Counted from the stretch's first letter, positions 20,525 through 29,591 are shown. The stretch: DNA of 64,000 nt from Saccharofermentans sp. (GCA_024691325.1 JAILNR010000014.1:124001-188000), one strand, 5' to 3'. Notes: generated by a model not told the origin, from the sequence alone. A program made the numbers and translations.

Positions 20525-23065
20525 ATGCCATTATGTTCAGTATGTAAGCAAAGGCAGGCTATAGTCTTTACGAGCCGCTATGAGAACGGCAGACGTATCG
20601 ACGACGGTTACTGCATGAAGTGTGCTTATGAGTCAGGTTTTGCAGGAATAAGCGATATGTTCGCTGCAGCAGGTATCAACGGGGATAATATCGATGAGAT
20701 GGCCGATAAGGTCGAGAACATCATAGGTAAGGCAGGAAGCGCCACTAACCCCGCTGATTTTCTTAAGGCAATTGCTAATGACGACTTTTCCGAATTGGGA
20801 GATATCGAAGATTTAGGCACTGAGTTTGACGGTATGGGCAATGACGGAGATTATGATATCTTTGACGACGACCAGACTAATGTCGGTGTGGCTGACTTCG
20901 GAGGTGATTCTTCTGATGACGATGATATTCCGTCAGAAGAAAGCTTCGGTAAGCGCCCGGGTAACGGGGCTGACGGTAATCCGATAAGTAACTTCATGGA
21001 TTCTATCTTCGGAGGCAGAAATCAAGATAAGTCTGAGAATGCTTCAGGTAAGAGAGACGGTAAGGACAGAAGCAATAAGAGAAGACTTAAGTTCCTTAAT
21101 GAGTTTGGAACCAATCTTACTGAGCGTGCAAAGGCCGGAAAGATCGACCGTATCTTAGGACGTGAGAATGAGATCGACCGTGTTGTTCAGATCCTTAACA
21201 GAAGAACCAAGAACAATCCTGTTTTGATAGGTGAACCCGGTGTAGGTAAGACTGCTATTGCTCAGGGCCTTGCCAACAAGATCGTTAACGGTGAAGTACC
21301 CGAGAAACTGCAGGATATGCAGATATGGCAGCTTGACCTGCCCGCTATGGTTGCAGGAACACAGTTCAGAGGCATGTTCGAGAACAGAATCAAGGGTGTA
21401 ATCAATGAGGCTATCCGTGAGGAGAACATCATTCTCGTTATCGACGAGCTTCATACTATCGTAGGTGCGGGTGATTCCGAAGGTTCCACTAATGCGGCAA
21501 ATATCCTGAAGCCCGCTCTTGCAAGAGGCGAACTTCGTATTATAGGTTCAACTACTACTGCCGAGTATAAGAAAATCGAGAAGGATTCCGCGCTTGAGCG
21601 CCGTTTCCAGAAGGTGGTTGTTGATGAACCTTCAGAGGAGATTGCAGTTGAGATCCTTATGGGAATTAAGGATTACTACGAGAAGCATCACAATGTAACT
21701 TATTCTCCTGAGGTCATTAACTTTGCGGTTATGGCTTCAAAGAGATATATCACAGACCGTTACCTTCCTGATAAGGCTATCGACCTTATCGATGAGGCAG
21801 GTTCCCGCGCCAATCTCGATAATGTTAAGTTAGTTAAGCTTAAGAAGGCCGAGGCCGCACACAAAAAGGCTGATAAGGACTATTCTTCGATGGTAGAGAA
21901 GATGGAGAGCCTTACGATGTCAGAGCGTGAGCAGTACTATGCCAAGGTTGCTGAACTGCGTGTTGCTGCCGAGAAAGCTCAGCAGGAATACGAGACATTA
22001 AAGGACGAGATAAAGCCCGATCCTATCACTATAGAAGATATCGCGAGAGTCGTTGAGATGTGGACCGGTATTCCTTGTAAGTCCATCTCTGAGAGTGAAT
22101 CCGAGAAACTCGTACATCTTGAGGAGAGACTTCATGAGAGAGTCGTTGGTCAGGATAAGGCTGTAAGTGCCGTAGCCCAGGCCGTAAGACGTAACCGTTC
22201 AGGATTTACCAAGAAGCATAAGCCTGCTTCGTTTATCTTTGTCGGACCTACCGGTGTAGGTAAGACGGAACTTGTTAAGGCGTTGACTGAGGTCATGTTC
22301 GGAACAGAGGAAGCTCTTATCAGGATCGATATGTCTGAGTATATGGAACCTCACTCCGTAAGTAAGCTTATCGGTTCTCCCCCGGGATATGTAGGTCACG
22401 AGGATTCCGGACAGCTTACTGAGCAGGTAAGACATAAGCCTTACTGCGTCATCCTCTTTGATGAGATTGAGAAGGCTCATGCGGATGTATTTAATCTCTT
22501 GCTCCAGATGCTCGATGAGGGCCGTCTTACTGACAGCCATGGTGTTCATGTTAACTTCGAGAACGCTATCATAATCATGACGAGTAATGCCGGTAATACA
22601 GCTAAGGCTCCGACTATAGGATTCTTCTCCGGTACGAAGGAAGCTTTGGAGGCAACTGTCGCATCTGCGTTGAAGGAGACGTTCAGACCTGAGTTCCTCA
22701 ACCGTGTTGACGAGACTATCATCTTCAGCGAGCTTACGCCTTCAGAGATAAGACAGATCGTCGATATTATGATGAAGGAAGTATTCTCAGTTCTTTCAGA
22801 GAAGGGTATAGCCGGAAGCATCACAGACCGTGCTGCCGACCGTCTGGCTGAGATGGGTTACGATCCCAAGTATGGTGCAAGACCTCTTCGAAAGGCAATA
22901 AGGAAGCAGATTGAAGACAAGCTTTCCGACATGACTTTGGACGGAAGTCTTAAGGATGTGGTTGATATCGTTATCGACTATAACGAGGGCGATGAGGATA
23001 TGACGTTCATCACTACCAAGAAGAAGCCTCGTAAAAAGAGAACTTCTGCTTCTAAGTCCGAATAA
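20525..23065 (+). CDS. clpE: ClpE-like AAA+ unfoldase with N-terminal zinc finger
   Basis: 846 residues. The N terminus has a C4-x2-C7 ... C30-x2-C33 zinc motif instead of the Clp N double repeat, followed by an acidic linker of about 150 residues. Two AAA+ modules follow: Walker A GEPGVGKT at 236-243 with VIDELHT, and GPTGVGKT at 574-581 with LFDEIEKAH, with a coiled-coil middle segment near 440-500. This matches ClpE, an ATPase that feeds stress-damaged proteins to ClpP. The start has a GGAAGGAAGAGGG region upstream. It lies 43 bases after uvrA and ends at a strong terminator. ClpC is the alternative name, but the zinc finger favours ClpE. Confidence 0.85.
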   Translation: MPLCSVCKQRQAIVFTSRYENGRRIDDGYCMKCAYESGFAGISDMFAAAGINGDNIDEMADKVENIIGKAGSATNPADFLKAIANDDFSELGDIEDLGTEFDGMGNDGDYDIFDDDQTNVGVADFGGDSSDDDDIPSEESFGKRPGNGADGNPISNFMDSIFGGRNQDKSENASGKRDGKDRSNKRRLKFLNEFGTNLTERAKAGKIDRILGRENEIDRVVQILNRRTKNNPVLIGEPGVGKTAIAQGLANKIVNGEVPEKLQDMQIWQLDLPAMVAGTQFRGMFENRIKGVINEAIREENIILVIDELHTIVGAGDSEGSTNAANILKPALARGELRIIGSTTTAEYKKIEKDSALERRFQKVVVDEPSEEIAVEILMGIKDYYEKHHNVTYSPEVINFAVMASKRYITDRYLPDKAIDLIDEAGSRANLDNVKLVKLKKAEAAHKKADKDYSSMVEKMESLTMSEREQYYAKVAELRVAAEKAQQEYETLKDEIKPDPITIEDIARVVEMWTGIPCKSISESESEKLVHLEERLHERVVGQDKAVSAVAQAVRRNRSGFTKKHKPASFIFVGPTGVGKTELVKALTEVMFGTEEALIRIDMSEYMEPHSVSKLIGSPPGYVGHEDSGQLTEQVRHKPYCVILFDEIEKAHADVFNLLLQMLDEGRLTDSHGVHVNFENAIIIMTSNAGNTAKAPTIGFFSGTKEALEATVASALKETFRPEFLNRVDETIIFSELTPSEIRQIVDIMMKEVFSVLSEKGIAGSITDRAADRLAEMGYDPKYGARPLRKAIRKQIEDKLSDMTLDGSLKDVVDIVIDYNEGDEDMTFITTKKKPRKKRTSASKSE

Positions 23066-23073
23066 TTAAAGTA

Positions 23074-23103
23074 AAGCAGCCTGACAATCAGGCTGCTTTT
23101 TTA
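23074..23103 (+). terminator. Rho-independent terminator
   Basis: An 11-bp stem (AGCAGCCTGA with TCAGGCTGCT plus flanks) with loop CAA and six T follows the clpE-like gene. Confidence 0.95.
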
Positions 23104-23114
23104 TGATGAGTTAA

Positions 23115-23173
23115 TTGACAACGGCATGTGATGAGAATAATATAACAGTTGTTATATAATAACTGTTATATTA
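23115..23173 (+). promoter_or_regulatory. Promoter with 36-bp palindromic operator of the TetR operon
   Basis: TTGACA (23115-23120) and TAATAT (23138-23143) are 17 bases apart. A perfect inverted repeat with 13-bp arms (TAATATAACAGTT and its complement, 23138-23150 and 23161-23173) and a 10-bp spacer covers the -10 box and start point, ideal for self-repression by the TetR-type protein encoded 12 bases later. Confidence 0.75.
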
Positions 23174-23184
23174 AGGCGGTGACT

Positions 23185-23760
23185 ATGGCCCGGAAAGTTA
23201 CGATCTCAAAGGATATTATCCTTCAAAATGCATTGGAGATGCTGATAGAGGACGGCTACTCTTCCATCAGCATTCATACTCTGGCGAAGAGAATAGGATG
23301 CTCGACTCAGCCGATCGCATGGCATTTTGAGAATATGGAAGGCCTCCGTAAGGCTCTGTATGAATATGCCCTGGAATATGAGGGGAAGAAAACTGACTCC
23401 GTAGATAAGAAAAACGGACTGGCGTTCAGAAAGATGGGCGAAGCCTATATCAATACTGCGATAAGGGAACCAAATCTTTTTAAGTTTTTGTATTTGGGAG
23501 AAGGTCCCATAAGTAAACCTTATAGTCTTATAACTCTTCCCAAGGGAAAAGCCGACGCCGACATGATAAAGAATATTGCTGAAGAGACCGGCCTTACGAC
23601 GCAAGCTGCCGCCACAGTAGTTCAGGATACCGTTTTTTACACACATGGGATCGCATCCATGATAGCCACAGGAGTTTTAAAGATCACTCTTAAGCAGGCC
23701 ATAAGCATGGTTATCAGTGCGAGTGTGGGATTTATTAATAAGGAGAGAACAGTTTTATGA
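23185..23760 (+). CDS. TetR/AcrR-type transcriptional regulator
   Basis: 191 residues with an N-terminal helix-turn-helix (ISIHTLAKRIGCSTQPIAWHF, split around GCS) and a variable ligand-binding C-terminal part (hydrophobic, about residues 70-191). ATG 23185 follows AAGGCGGTG; an upstream in-frame start is less likely because it would lie within the palindrome. It probably represses its own operon through the operator just upstream. The inducer is unknown. Its last four bases (ATGA) overlap the next gene. Confidence 0.85.
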   Translation: MARKVTISKDIILQNALEMLIEDGYSSISIHTLAKRIGCSTQPIAWHFENMEGLRKALYEYALEYEGKKTDSVDKKNGLAFRKMGEAYINTAIREPNLFKFLYLGEGPISKPYSLITLPKGKADADMIKNIAEETGLTTQAAATVVQDTVFYTHGIASMIATGVLKITLKQAISMVISASVGFINKERTVL

Positions 23761-24473
23761 ATAAGAGTAAGTCGATTTGGTTGTTGCCGTTAAGGTCTGT
23801 CGTTTTCTTACTGTTCTTTGTCTTAGTAGGTGCAATTTCAGGATTAAGTGATATCTCATCCTGGTGGACAGTTGTTGCTACGGCGGTTAATGTGTTCACG
23901 ATAATCATTCTTGTAATCTGTGCAGGAAAAGAAGGAAAGACCTTCAAAGAGAAGATTAACTATGAGAAAGGGAAAACATCTGTAAAGCAGGTTATCCTTG
24001 TCTCGCTTCTTATCATTGTCGTCGGTATGGGCGTTATGTATCTGTCGGCATTTGTTATCTATGGTACCGTAATGCCATCGGCGGCGGCGATGATGGCAGC
24101 TCCTGTAAGTAAACCACTGGCAATACTTGTTTTCCTGCTTCTTCCGGTAACGACTGCGCTCGCGGAAGACGGACTTTATTTGGGATTCGGCGTCAACGGT
24201 ATAAAAAACAAATGGTGCGCGATATTGATTCCCGCATTCTTCTTCGCGTTACAGCACTGCTTCATTCCGACTTTGTTTGACCTGAAATATGTTTTATACA
24301 GGTTCTTCTCATTTTTGCCTTTGACTATTATATTGTGTTGGCATTACTATAAGAACCGGAATCCGCTTCCTATCATGATTGGGCACGCGCTGATTGATCT
24401 TGCCACCGTGATAATGGTGCTCAGCACATCTATGGTGCCGGGGCTTTATGAAAAAATGCTGGAGCAATTATAG
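23757..24473 (+). CDS. CPBP-family intramembrane protein (degenerate first motif)
   Basis: 238 residues with about seven hydrophobic segments. CPBP (Abi/CAAX-protease-like) motifs are recognisable: AEDGLYLGFG for the usual EExxxR, FALQH for FxxxH, and GHALID for HxxxN/D. The first motif has Glu-Asp and lacks the arginine, so catalytic activity is uncertain. It overlaps the regulator by ATGA and the next gene by one base (TAGTG), which implies translational coupling. Members are linked to peptide maturation or self-immunity in bacteriocin loci, but no such peptide is evident here. Confidence 0.7.
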   Translation: MNKSKSIWLLPLRSVVFLLFFVLVGAISGLSDISSWWTVVATAVNVFTIIILVICAGKEGKTFKEKINYEKGKTSVKQVILVSLLIIVVGMGVMYLSAFVIYGTVMPSAAAMMAAPVSKPLAILVFLLLPVTTALAEDGLYLGFGVNGIKNKWCAILIPAFFFALQHCFIPTLFDLKYVLYRFFSFLPLTIILCWHYYKNRNPLPIMIGHALIDLATVIMVLSTSMVPGLYEKMLEQL

Positions 24474-25450
24474 TGATTAGATTTATTGAGGATAGAGAGA
24501 CTAAGAGCAGTATCGCACGGCAGATACTTGAATCTTTAACCGAGTGGTTTGAGGTCGAGGAGAGCCGTGAAGGATATATAAATGATTCTAAGGACTGGCC
24601 GTTCTTTGCTTACTATGACGGTGATAAGCCTGCGGGTTTTCTTTGCCTTAAGAAGACCGGCGATGCCACGATGGAACTTGCCGTTATGGGCGTACTTAAG
24701 GAGTATCACCGCAAGGGCGTCGGGCGCAGGCTTTTCGCTGCGGCAAAGGACTATGCTTGTGCGCAAGGGTATTCTTACATCCAGGTGAAGACAGTAAGAA
24801 GCGGCATGTATCCTGACTACGATATCACCAATGCCTTTTACAGGAGCCTCGGCTTCAGGGAACTTGAGGTGCTCGAGACTTACTGGGACGAGGCAAACCC
24901 CTGCCAGATTTATATCATGAGCCTTAAGTCAGCGGTGCAGACCATCGCGACCCGTCACAGCTACCGCGGAAAGTTCCTTGATGAGAAGGTGCCGAGGGAA
25001 GACCTCATGGCAATTGCATCCGCCGGCATAGATGCTCCGTCCGGGTGCAACAAGCAGACGACAGACCTCATTGTTGTTGATGACAGTGAAGTACTCGACC
25101 GCATCAAGTCGGTAATCGAGCCTCCCGTGGCACAGACCGCACCTGCCATGATAGTAGTGCTCTCGCGAAAGATAAATGCGTACCGTGACCGCTGCTTCGC
25201 TATACAGGACTATTCTGCCGCTATCGAGAACATGCTTCTTGCGATAGTTGAACTCGGCTATCAGAGCTGCTGGTACGAGGGGCACATAACAGATGAGGAT
25301 AGGATCTGCGATAAGATAGCGGGGATCCTTAATGTACCCGAAGGGTATGATGTGGTGTGCATTCTGCCTGTAGGCAAGGCTGCCGATGATTTCCATGCGC
25401 CGAGCAAGAAGCCTTTTATCGAGCGCGTTAAGTTCAATTCCTGGAGTTAA
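24473..25450 (+). CDS. Fusion of GNAT acetyltransferase and nitroreductase-like domain
   Basis: 325 residues from a GTG start with GGAG nine bases upstream. Residues 1-150 are a GNAT N-acetyltransferase (GVLKEYHRKGVGRRLF is the acetyl-CoA loop; NAFYRSLGFRE is the late motif). Residues about 155-325 are a nitroreductase/FMN fold (RHSYRGKF, GIDAPSGCNKQ, SAAIENMLLAIVELGYQSCWYEG). Each domain type often stands alone; joined, they may modify and reduce or detoxify one small molecule. Substrates are unknown. The gene is embedded in an overlapping operon. Confidence 0.8.
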   Translation: MIRFIEDRETKSSIARQILESLTEWFEVEESREGYINDSKDWPFFAYYDGDKPAGFLCLKKTGDATMELAVMGVLKEYHRKGVGRRLFAAAKDYACAQGYSYIQVKTVRSGMYPDYDITNAFYRSLGFRELEVLETYWDEANPCQIYIMSLKSAVQTIATRHSYRGKFLDEKVPREDLMAIASAGIDAPSGCNKQTTDLIVVDDSEVLDRIKSVIEPPVAQTAPAMIVVLSRKINAYRDRCFAIQDYSAAIENMLLAIVELGYQSCWYEGHITDEDRICDKIAGILNVPEGYDVVCILPVGKAADDFHAPSKKPFIERVKFNSWS

Positions 25451-26730
25451 TGTTGAAGAAAAATAGAATCATCGTTGTAAGTTTATTATGCTTTTCCGTT
25501 TTGGCAGTGGGAATTGGTATTTGGTACCACATAAAATCAAGAAAAGCACTCATCAAGCCTGAGGTTTTTATAGAGACCGGCAGTGAGGTTATGCTCGATG
25601 ATTATCTTGAAGGTCCGCTTCCTCAGGTTAAGTTTCATACAGATATATCGATGATCGATACTTCTGTTCCGGGGTCTTATCTTCTGGATATCTGTTATGA
25701 GGAGCTCGGAGTAAAGTTTCATCAGAATACTGTTTTGAATGTTGTTGATACAACCGCACCGGAAGGGGAAGCGGTGCCGCAGACTGTTTATACCGGCGAT
25801 TTACCTGATGCGGAACAGATTGTTGCCAATATAAGCGATATTGCTCCGGTTCATGTCGCTTACAAGACGACACCTGATGTCTCGCATTCAGGTAATTATG
25901 TATTCCAGGTTTCATTGACAGATGATTCAGGCAACGAGAAGATAGTTGATGTTCCGTTTACTGTTATTGATGATCATCTGGCACCTCTTATTTATGGTGC
26001 TCATGATATTGAGGTATTTATCGGGAGGACTTGGACTTTCCTGGACGGGATTACAGTTACGGATGACTACGATCCATCGCCTGAATTAGTTGTTGACGTA
26101 TCATGTGTTGATGTTACGACCCCGGGTACATATCCACTCAGATATGTAGCAATTGATGAGAACGGTAATATGTCTTCGGTTACTGTAAATATCACAATGA
26201 GGGATGAGCCTGACAGATATTATGAGCCCGAGGTGTTGTATGATTTGTGCAGACAGATTAATGAACAGTACGGGATATACACGGAGGATATGACGGATGT
26301 GCAGAAGGCTTTCAGGATATTTAACTGGAGCCACGAGCATATCATTTATGCGGATAATTCTGACAGGACCGACTGGACTTGTGCCGCGTATGACGGCCTT
26401 ACGACTTTAAGGGGAGACTGTTACACATATTATGCGGTGAACAGGGCGTTCCTTGATATGGAGGGAATTCCTAATATGCTTGTATCGCGTTACCCTGTGA
26501 CATGGTCAGCGCACTATTGGAATCTCGTTTATCTTGAAGGGGAGTGGTACCATTGTGATTCTCTCGCGTTCTCCGCGCCTGATGGGTATTACTTCATGTG
26601 TGCTGTGGATGATTTGAATCCGTATGATCACCGTTATGATGAATCGCTTTACAATCCCGGGATAAACATAGCTCAGAGTCCGGTGGGACAATATGTTCAT
26701 TATGACACGCTTGAGGTTGATGAATTCTGA
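25450..26730 (+). CDS. Membrane-anchored protein with Ig-like domains and transglutaminase-like domain
   Basis: 426 residues. A single N-terminal membrane segment (VVSLLCFSVLAVGIGIWY) would hold it outside the cell. Two Ig-like/DUF5011-type beta domains follow (about 40-250; repeated D-x-x-x-P-G-x-Y motifs). Residues about 265-410 are a transglutaminase-like cysteine-protease fold with a likely triad: Cys in RGDCYTYY, His in SAHYWN, Asp in YHCDSLA. Such proteins cleave or cross-link peptides at the cell surface. The ATG overlaps the stop of the previous gene (TAATG), making it the last of the four-gene operon. Confidence 0.75.
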   Translation: MLKKNRIIVVSLLCFSVLAVGIGIWYHIKSRKALIKPEVFIETGSEVMLDDYLEGPLPQVKFHTDISMIDTSVPGSYLLDICYEELGVKFHQNTVLNVVDTTAPEGEAVPQTVYTGDLPDAEQIVANISDIAPVHVAYKTTPDVSHSGNYVFQVSLTDDSGNEKIVDVPFTVIDDHLAPLIYGAHDIEVFIGRTWTFLDGITVTDDYDPSPELVVDVSCVDVTTPGTYPLRYVAIDENGNMSSVTVNITMRDEPDRYYEPEVLYDLCRQINEQYGIYTEDMTDVQKAFRIFNWSHEHIIYADNSDRTDWTCAAYDGLTTLRGDCYTYYAVNRAFLDMEGIPNMLVSRYPVTWSAHYWNLVYLEGEWYHCDSLAFSAPDGYYFMCAVDDLNPYDHRYDESLYNPGINIAQSPVGQYVHYDTLEVDEF

Positions 26731-26734
26731 ACAG

Positions 26735-26766
26735 AAAAAGGATCTCCCGGAGGAGATCCTTTTTTG
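26735..26766 (+). terminator. Rho-independent terminator
   Basis: An 11-bp stem (AAAGGATCTCC with GGAGATCCTTT-type partner) around a tiny loop ends in a T tract just after the transglutaminase-like gene. Confidence 0.9.
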
Positions 26767-26793
26767 ATGATAGGAAATGTGAGAATGAGTAGA

Positions 26794-27249
26794 TTAAGCC
26801 TTTATCATGTAGAAACTGCAAACATCTGCCCAATCGGATGTAGCTGCAAATGCATCGATAAGCTGTGATCTTGTCATGCCGTTGTTAAGGGCGTTGACCC
26901 AGTTAGCACGGCCTGCTGCATCAGCATCTCTATCGAAGAATGCACGGTAAAGAGCATTTACGAAGGCCTCATTGCTCATATTTCTTGCGGTGCTTTCAGA
27001 ACTTGTGAACATCATCTTGATAACATCAGTTCCTGTATAAGTTCCGTTCAAGATACCGTTAACATAAGCGTCTCTGCCGGATACATCAAAGCTTCTTCCA
27101 AATGCCTGAGGGTAAGCATCCATATCGTTACCGTTAAGAACTGAGTATGAACTTGCTCTTGCACAATCGAGTGCGGCCTTTACATCAGCTGGAATTGAAG
27201 TTGCATTAACTGAAAGAAATGCTGTTGCTGAATCGTACAGATAGCTTAA
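26794..27249 (-). pseudogene. 5'-truncated DUF4214-domain remnant
   Basis: The minus frame encodes a convincing DUF4214 repeat (ALYRAFFDRDADAAGRANWVNALNNG is the hallmark region, residues about 60-85 of the open part) and stops normally at 26794. The first usable ATG is at 27123, but protein-like sequence in the same frame continues upstream to about 27249 with no ATG, GTG or TTG, and no ribosome binding site precedes 27123. This looks like the tail of a longer secreted DUF4214 protein, like the one at 32652, that lost its 5' end. A short functional protein of 109 residues from 27123 remains possible. Confidence 0.65.
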
Positions 27250-27323
27250 GCAAGTTGCGCAGTTAGAATGAAAACAGCCTGTGCTGCAATTTTGGAGAAT
27301 AAAAATCCTCCCCGAGCGGACAA

Positions 27324-27399
27324 AATGAAAAACACCTTCTCTGCAAGTTGCGCAGACGCTGTGCGTCGAGCACTGTCCGCGGCCAAGAGAAGGTGTTTT
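27324..27399 (-). terminator. Large branched hairpin behind tRNA-Lys
   Basis: A perfect 14-bp stem (27329-27342 with 27386-27399) encloses 43 bases that contain a second hairpin, GACGC-TGT-GCGTC (27355-27367). On the minus strand the structure ends in five T, about ten bases after the tRNA-Lys 3' end, so it probably ends that transcript. The loop is much larger than in the other terminators here. Confidence 0.7.
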
Positions 27400-27408
27400 G
27401 AATTTTAT

Positions 27409-27484
27409 TGGTGACCCATTGGGGGCTTGAACCCCAGGCCCCTTGATTAAAAGTCAAGTGCTCTACCAACTGAGCTAATGGATC
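27409..27484 (-). tRNA. tRNA-Lys (UUU)
   Basis: A 76-nt cloverleaf with encoded CCA. Acceptor GATCCAT pairs with ATGGGTC, the anticodon loop is CTTTTAA on stem CTTGA/TCAAG, and the T loop is TTCAAGC. Confidence 0.95.
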
Positions 27485-27571
27485 ATTATTTTTAAATTAA
27501 GCCTATGAATTATAATTTATGACCGCAATTAAATCAACCGGTGCGGTAAATACAGGGTATAACAAAATACT

Positions 27572-27599
27572 TTGACAATCAAAATAAATGTAGTATTAT
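27572..27599 (+). promoter_or_regulatory. Promoter of the 27624 membrane-protein gene
   Basis: TTGACA (27572-27577) and TATTAT (27594-27599) are 16 bases apart, 24 bases before the start codon with its AGGAGGT site. Confidence 0.65.
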
Positions 27600-27623
27600 C
27601 ACGGTAACAGGAGGTAAACCGAT

Positions 27624-28598
27624 ATGGATGCCAATAGTAAAACAACATGTAGAAAGATAATGGGAATAATAGGGACCATTATATTCTTTGCAAGCTATGT
27701 TCCTTTTGCGTGTCTGATCGAATATGGCTTTCACGGAACCCAGTCCGGACTGTTCGGCGGGCCATATATTTACGGCTTTGAAGCTATTGCCAATTGTTTC
27801 ATATGGCTTTGCGTTATACCTGTATATCCTGTTTGTTTTATTTATCAGCTTATCTTTGGAATTGTTTATATAAGAAAACATAGAAGACTTAAGATCATCA
27901 CAATAGCGGTAGTTGTCAGCATCATAACAGCAATACTTATAGCAGGATTCTCTTTCGAATATAAAAAGGCACAAAGGCTTAACAAAGTAAGTGGGGAAAT
28001 AACAGATTATCTTGCAGATAAGTACGGAGAAGGCGTGACTGAGAACATCAGTATCAGTATTGAGGATTATGACGACTGTTCATACAAAGTAACCGCTCGG
28101 GTGCTGCCCGGGTTTGGTGATTTCATAGTAGTTTATACTGATGATTATTATGACACCTTAACGGATACGTTTCTTTTCTATAATGAAGAATATCAGAGTG
28201 ATTTTGAGACTTATCTTACGGAACAGTACGATCTTCCGGATAATTATACAATTGATGTCAGAATTGATAACATCTACTTTGGAGATTACAGGTACGGTGA
28301 TGATTATGATTCCTTGTTTGCTGATACCGCGTACACAGTAAGCGGTGTCGAAGTAAATGTGGATTCTATTGACGATGAAGAGGTACCTGACCTTATAAAC
28401 TACGTTTATGAGAACGAGTACTCGAAGTTTGAGGATATCCTTTTTGAAGACTACTATATGATCTACATAAAAGTTAATGGCGAAAATGCAATCAGTGTCG
28501 TTAATTATCCCGACAGAGGAACTGCTAATATCAGCGTATATTCTAACTATAACGGATTCTCAGAGCTTAACGGGCAGGAGGTTGAGCTGACAAAATAA
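27624..28598 (+). CDS. Hypothetical membrane protein
   Basis: 324 residues, family not recognised. AGGAGGT fixes the start. About three hydrophobic segments occupy residues 10-115 (IIGTIIFFASYVPFACLI, CFIWLCVIPVYPVCFIY, IITIAVVVSIITAILIAGF). The remaining 200 or so residues are acidic and very rich in Asp and Tyr (VYTDDYYDTL, GDDYDSLF), probably an extracellular domain. It stands alone between divergent tRNA genes with its own promoter and terminator. No function can be assigned. Confidence 0.7.
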   Translation: MDANSKTTCRKIMGIIGTIIFFASYVPFACLIEYGFHGTQSGLFGGPYIYGFEAIANCFIWLCVIPVYPVCFIYQLIFGIVYIRKHRRLKIITIAVVVSIITAILIAGFSFEYKKAQRLNKVSGEITDYLADKYGEGVTENISISIEDYDDCSYKVTARVLPGFGDFIVVYTDDYYDTLTDTFLFYNEEYQSDFETYLTEQYDLPDNYTIDVRIDNIYFGDYRYGDDYDSLFADTAYTVSGVEVNVDSIDDEEVPDLINYVYENEYSKFEDILFEDYYMIYIKVNGENAISVVNYPDRGTANISVYSNYNGFSELNGQEVELTK

Positions 28599-28627
28599 AA
28601 AGGATTGTCCGTAAAGACAACCCTTTT
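28597..28627. terminator. Terminator between hypothetical gene and tRNA-Gln
   Basis: AAAAGG-x-TTGTC and GACAA-x-CCTTTT pair with one mismatch, flanked by A's and T's. It can serve both the plus-strand gene and the minus-strand tRNA pair. Confidence 0.7.
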
Positions 28628-28637
28628 AGATTCAATG

Positions 28638-28712
28638 TGGCTGGGGTGGCAGGATTTGAACCTACGAATGCGGGAGTCAAAGACCCGTGCCTTACCCCTT
28701 GGCTACACCCCA
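28638..28712 (-). tRNA. tRNA-Gln (UUG)
   Basis: A 75-nt cloverleaf with encoded CCA. Acceptor TGGGGTG pairs with CACCCCA and the anticodon loop is CTTTGAC. The anticodon-stem pair next to the loop is a T-T mismatch, otherwise the fold is normal. Confidence 0.93.
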
Positions 28713-28746
28713 GTGACAGAAGCCTGATTATACTGGGTATAAAAAG

Positions 28747-28824
28747 TGGGGTGGGATATGGGATTCGAACCCATGACTTCCAGTGCCACAAACTGGCGCT
28801 CTAACCAGCTGAACTAATCCCACC
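28747..28824 (-). tRNA. tRNA-His (GUG)
   Basis: A cloverleaf with the extra 5' G (-1) opposite C73 that marks tRNA-His. Acceptor GTGGGAT pairs with ATCCCAC, the anticodon loop is TTGTGGC and CCA is encoded. It lies 34 bases upstream of tRNA-Gln on the same strand, probably cotranscribed. Confidence 0.94.
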
Positions 28825-28915
28825 ATAACTGAAAACAGGCTTTGAGGCTATCCGTCAGCGTTACGATTATATGGGGAAGGGTATGTAAAGTCAAGTTTCT
28901 TTTTGGTCTTAAGCA

Positions 28916-28933
28916 TGCGATACTAATGCTATG
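28916..28933 (+). promoter_or_regulatory. Extended -10 promoter giving a predicted leaderless mRNA
   Basis: TG (28916-28917), one base, then GATACT (28919-28924), six bases, then ATG at 28931. The expected start point falls on the A of the ATG, and no ribosome binding site exists. Confidence 0.5.
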
Positions 28934-29521
28934 TACGAGTTGAAAGAAGTGTTACGGGCTTATGAGCTTTTCGCGATGGAGACACAAAGGCTGAGGCTTG
29001 CTGTGCTGAAGCGTTCCTGTGCACGCAATGTTGCAGATTATCTTGCGCGCAACCGCGAGTTTCACAGGAAGTGGTCCCAGACTCATGACGATAACTACTT
29101 CACGATGTGGACACAGCGTGATTATTTGAAGTATGACGCAGCTGAGTATCAGGCGGGCAGACTCGTGCCGCTTTATATCATGCCTAAGGGTGAGCCCGGG
29201 AACATAATAGGGCGCGTTTCTTTCTTTAATTTCGCATACGGCGGCATGATGAGCTGCAGTGTGGGGTACCACCTTGATGAGAACGCGACCGGAAAAGGCT
29301 ACATGACAGAGGCTTTGACCGCGTCCTGCGAAATGATAATGGAGATCATGAAGATGCACAGGATAGAGGCCTTCATCCTGCCTAATAACGAGAAATCGCT
29401 GAATCTTATTAAAAGATGCGGGTTTACATATGAGGGAAAACGCATTTCCTACATGCACATTAATGGCAAGTGGGAGGATCACGAAGCTTTTTACCTTCTT
29501 TCCGATAACAAAATCTCTTGA
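28931..29521 (+). CDS. GNAT (RimJ/RimL-type) N-acetyltransferase
   Basis: 196 residues. METQRLRLAVL, the GYHLDENATGKGYMTEAL acetyl-CoA loop (split around TGKG) and NEKSLNLIKRCGF are typical of the RimJ/RimL branch, which acetylates N-terminal or small-molecule amines. The target is unknown. ATG 28931 lacks a ribosome binding site and sits exactly where transcription from the extended -10 promoter should begin; ATG 28976 (METQ...) is the alternative start and also lacks a clear site. A tRNA pair lies upstream on the other strand. Confidence 0.8.
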   Translation: MYELKEVLRAYELFAMETQRLRLAVLKRSCARNVADYLARNREFHRKWSQTHDDNYFTMWTQRDYLKYDAAEYQAGRLVPLYIMPKGEPGNIIGRVSFFNFAYGGMMSCSVGYHLDENATGKGYMTEALTASCEMIMEIMKMHRIEAFILPNNEKSLNLIKRCGFTYEGKRISYMHINGKWEDHEAFYLLSDNKIS

Positions 29522-29591
29522 TAAAAGTTATTTGAAGAAAAGAAAAAAAGTATATAATAGTATTAGAATTTTTTCCGGAGGCCTTTGAGTG

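Noticed and set aside
27250..27360. Cysteine-rich minus-strand frame (CATC...GCFHSNCATC), considered as a small modified peptide
   Set aside because: It has no start codon or ribosome binding site and coincides with the terminator hairpin and direct repeat; no maturation enzyme nearby.
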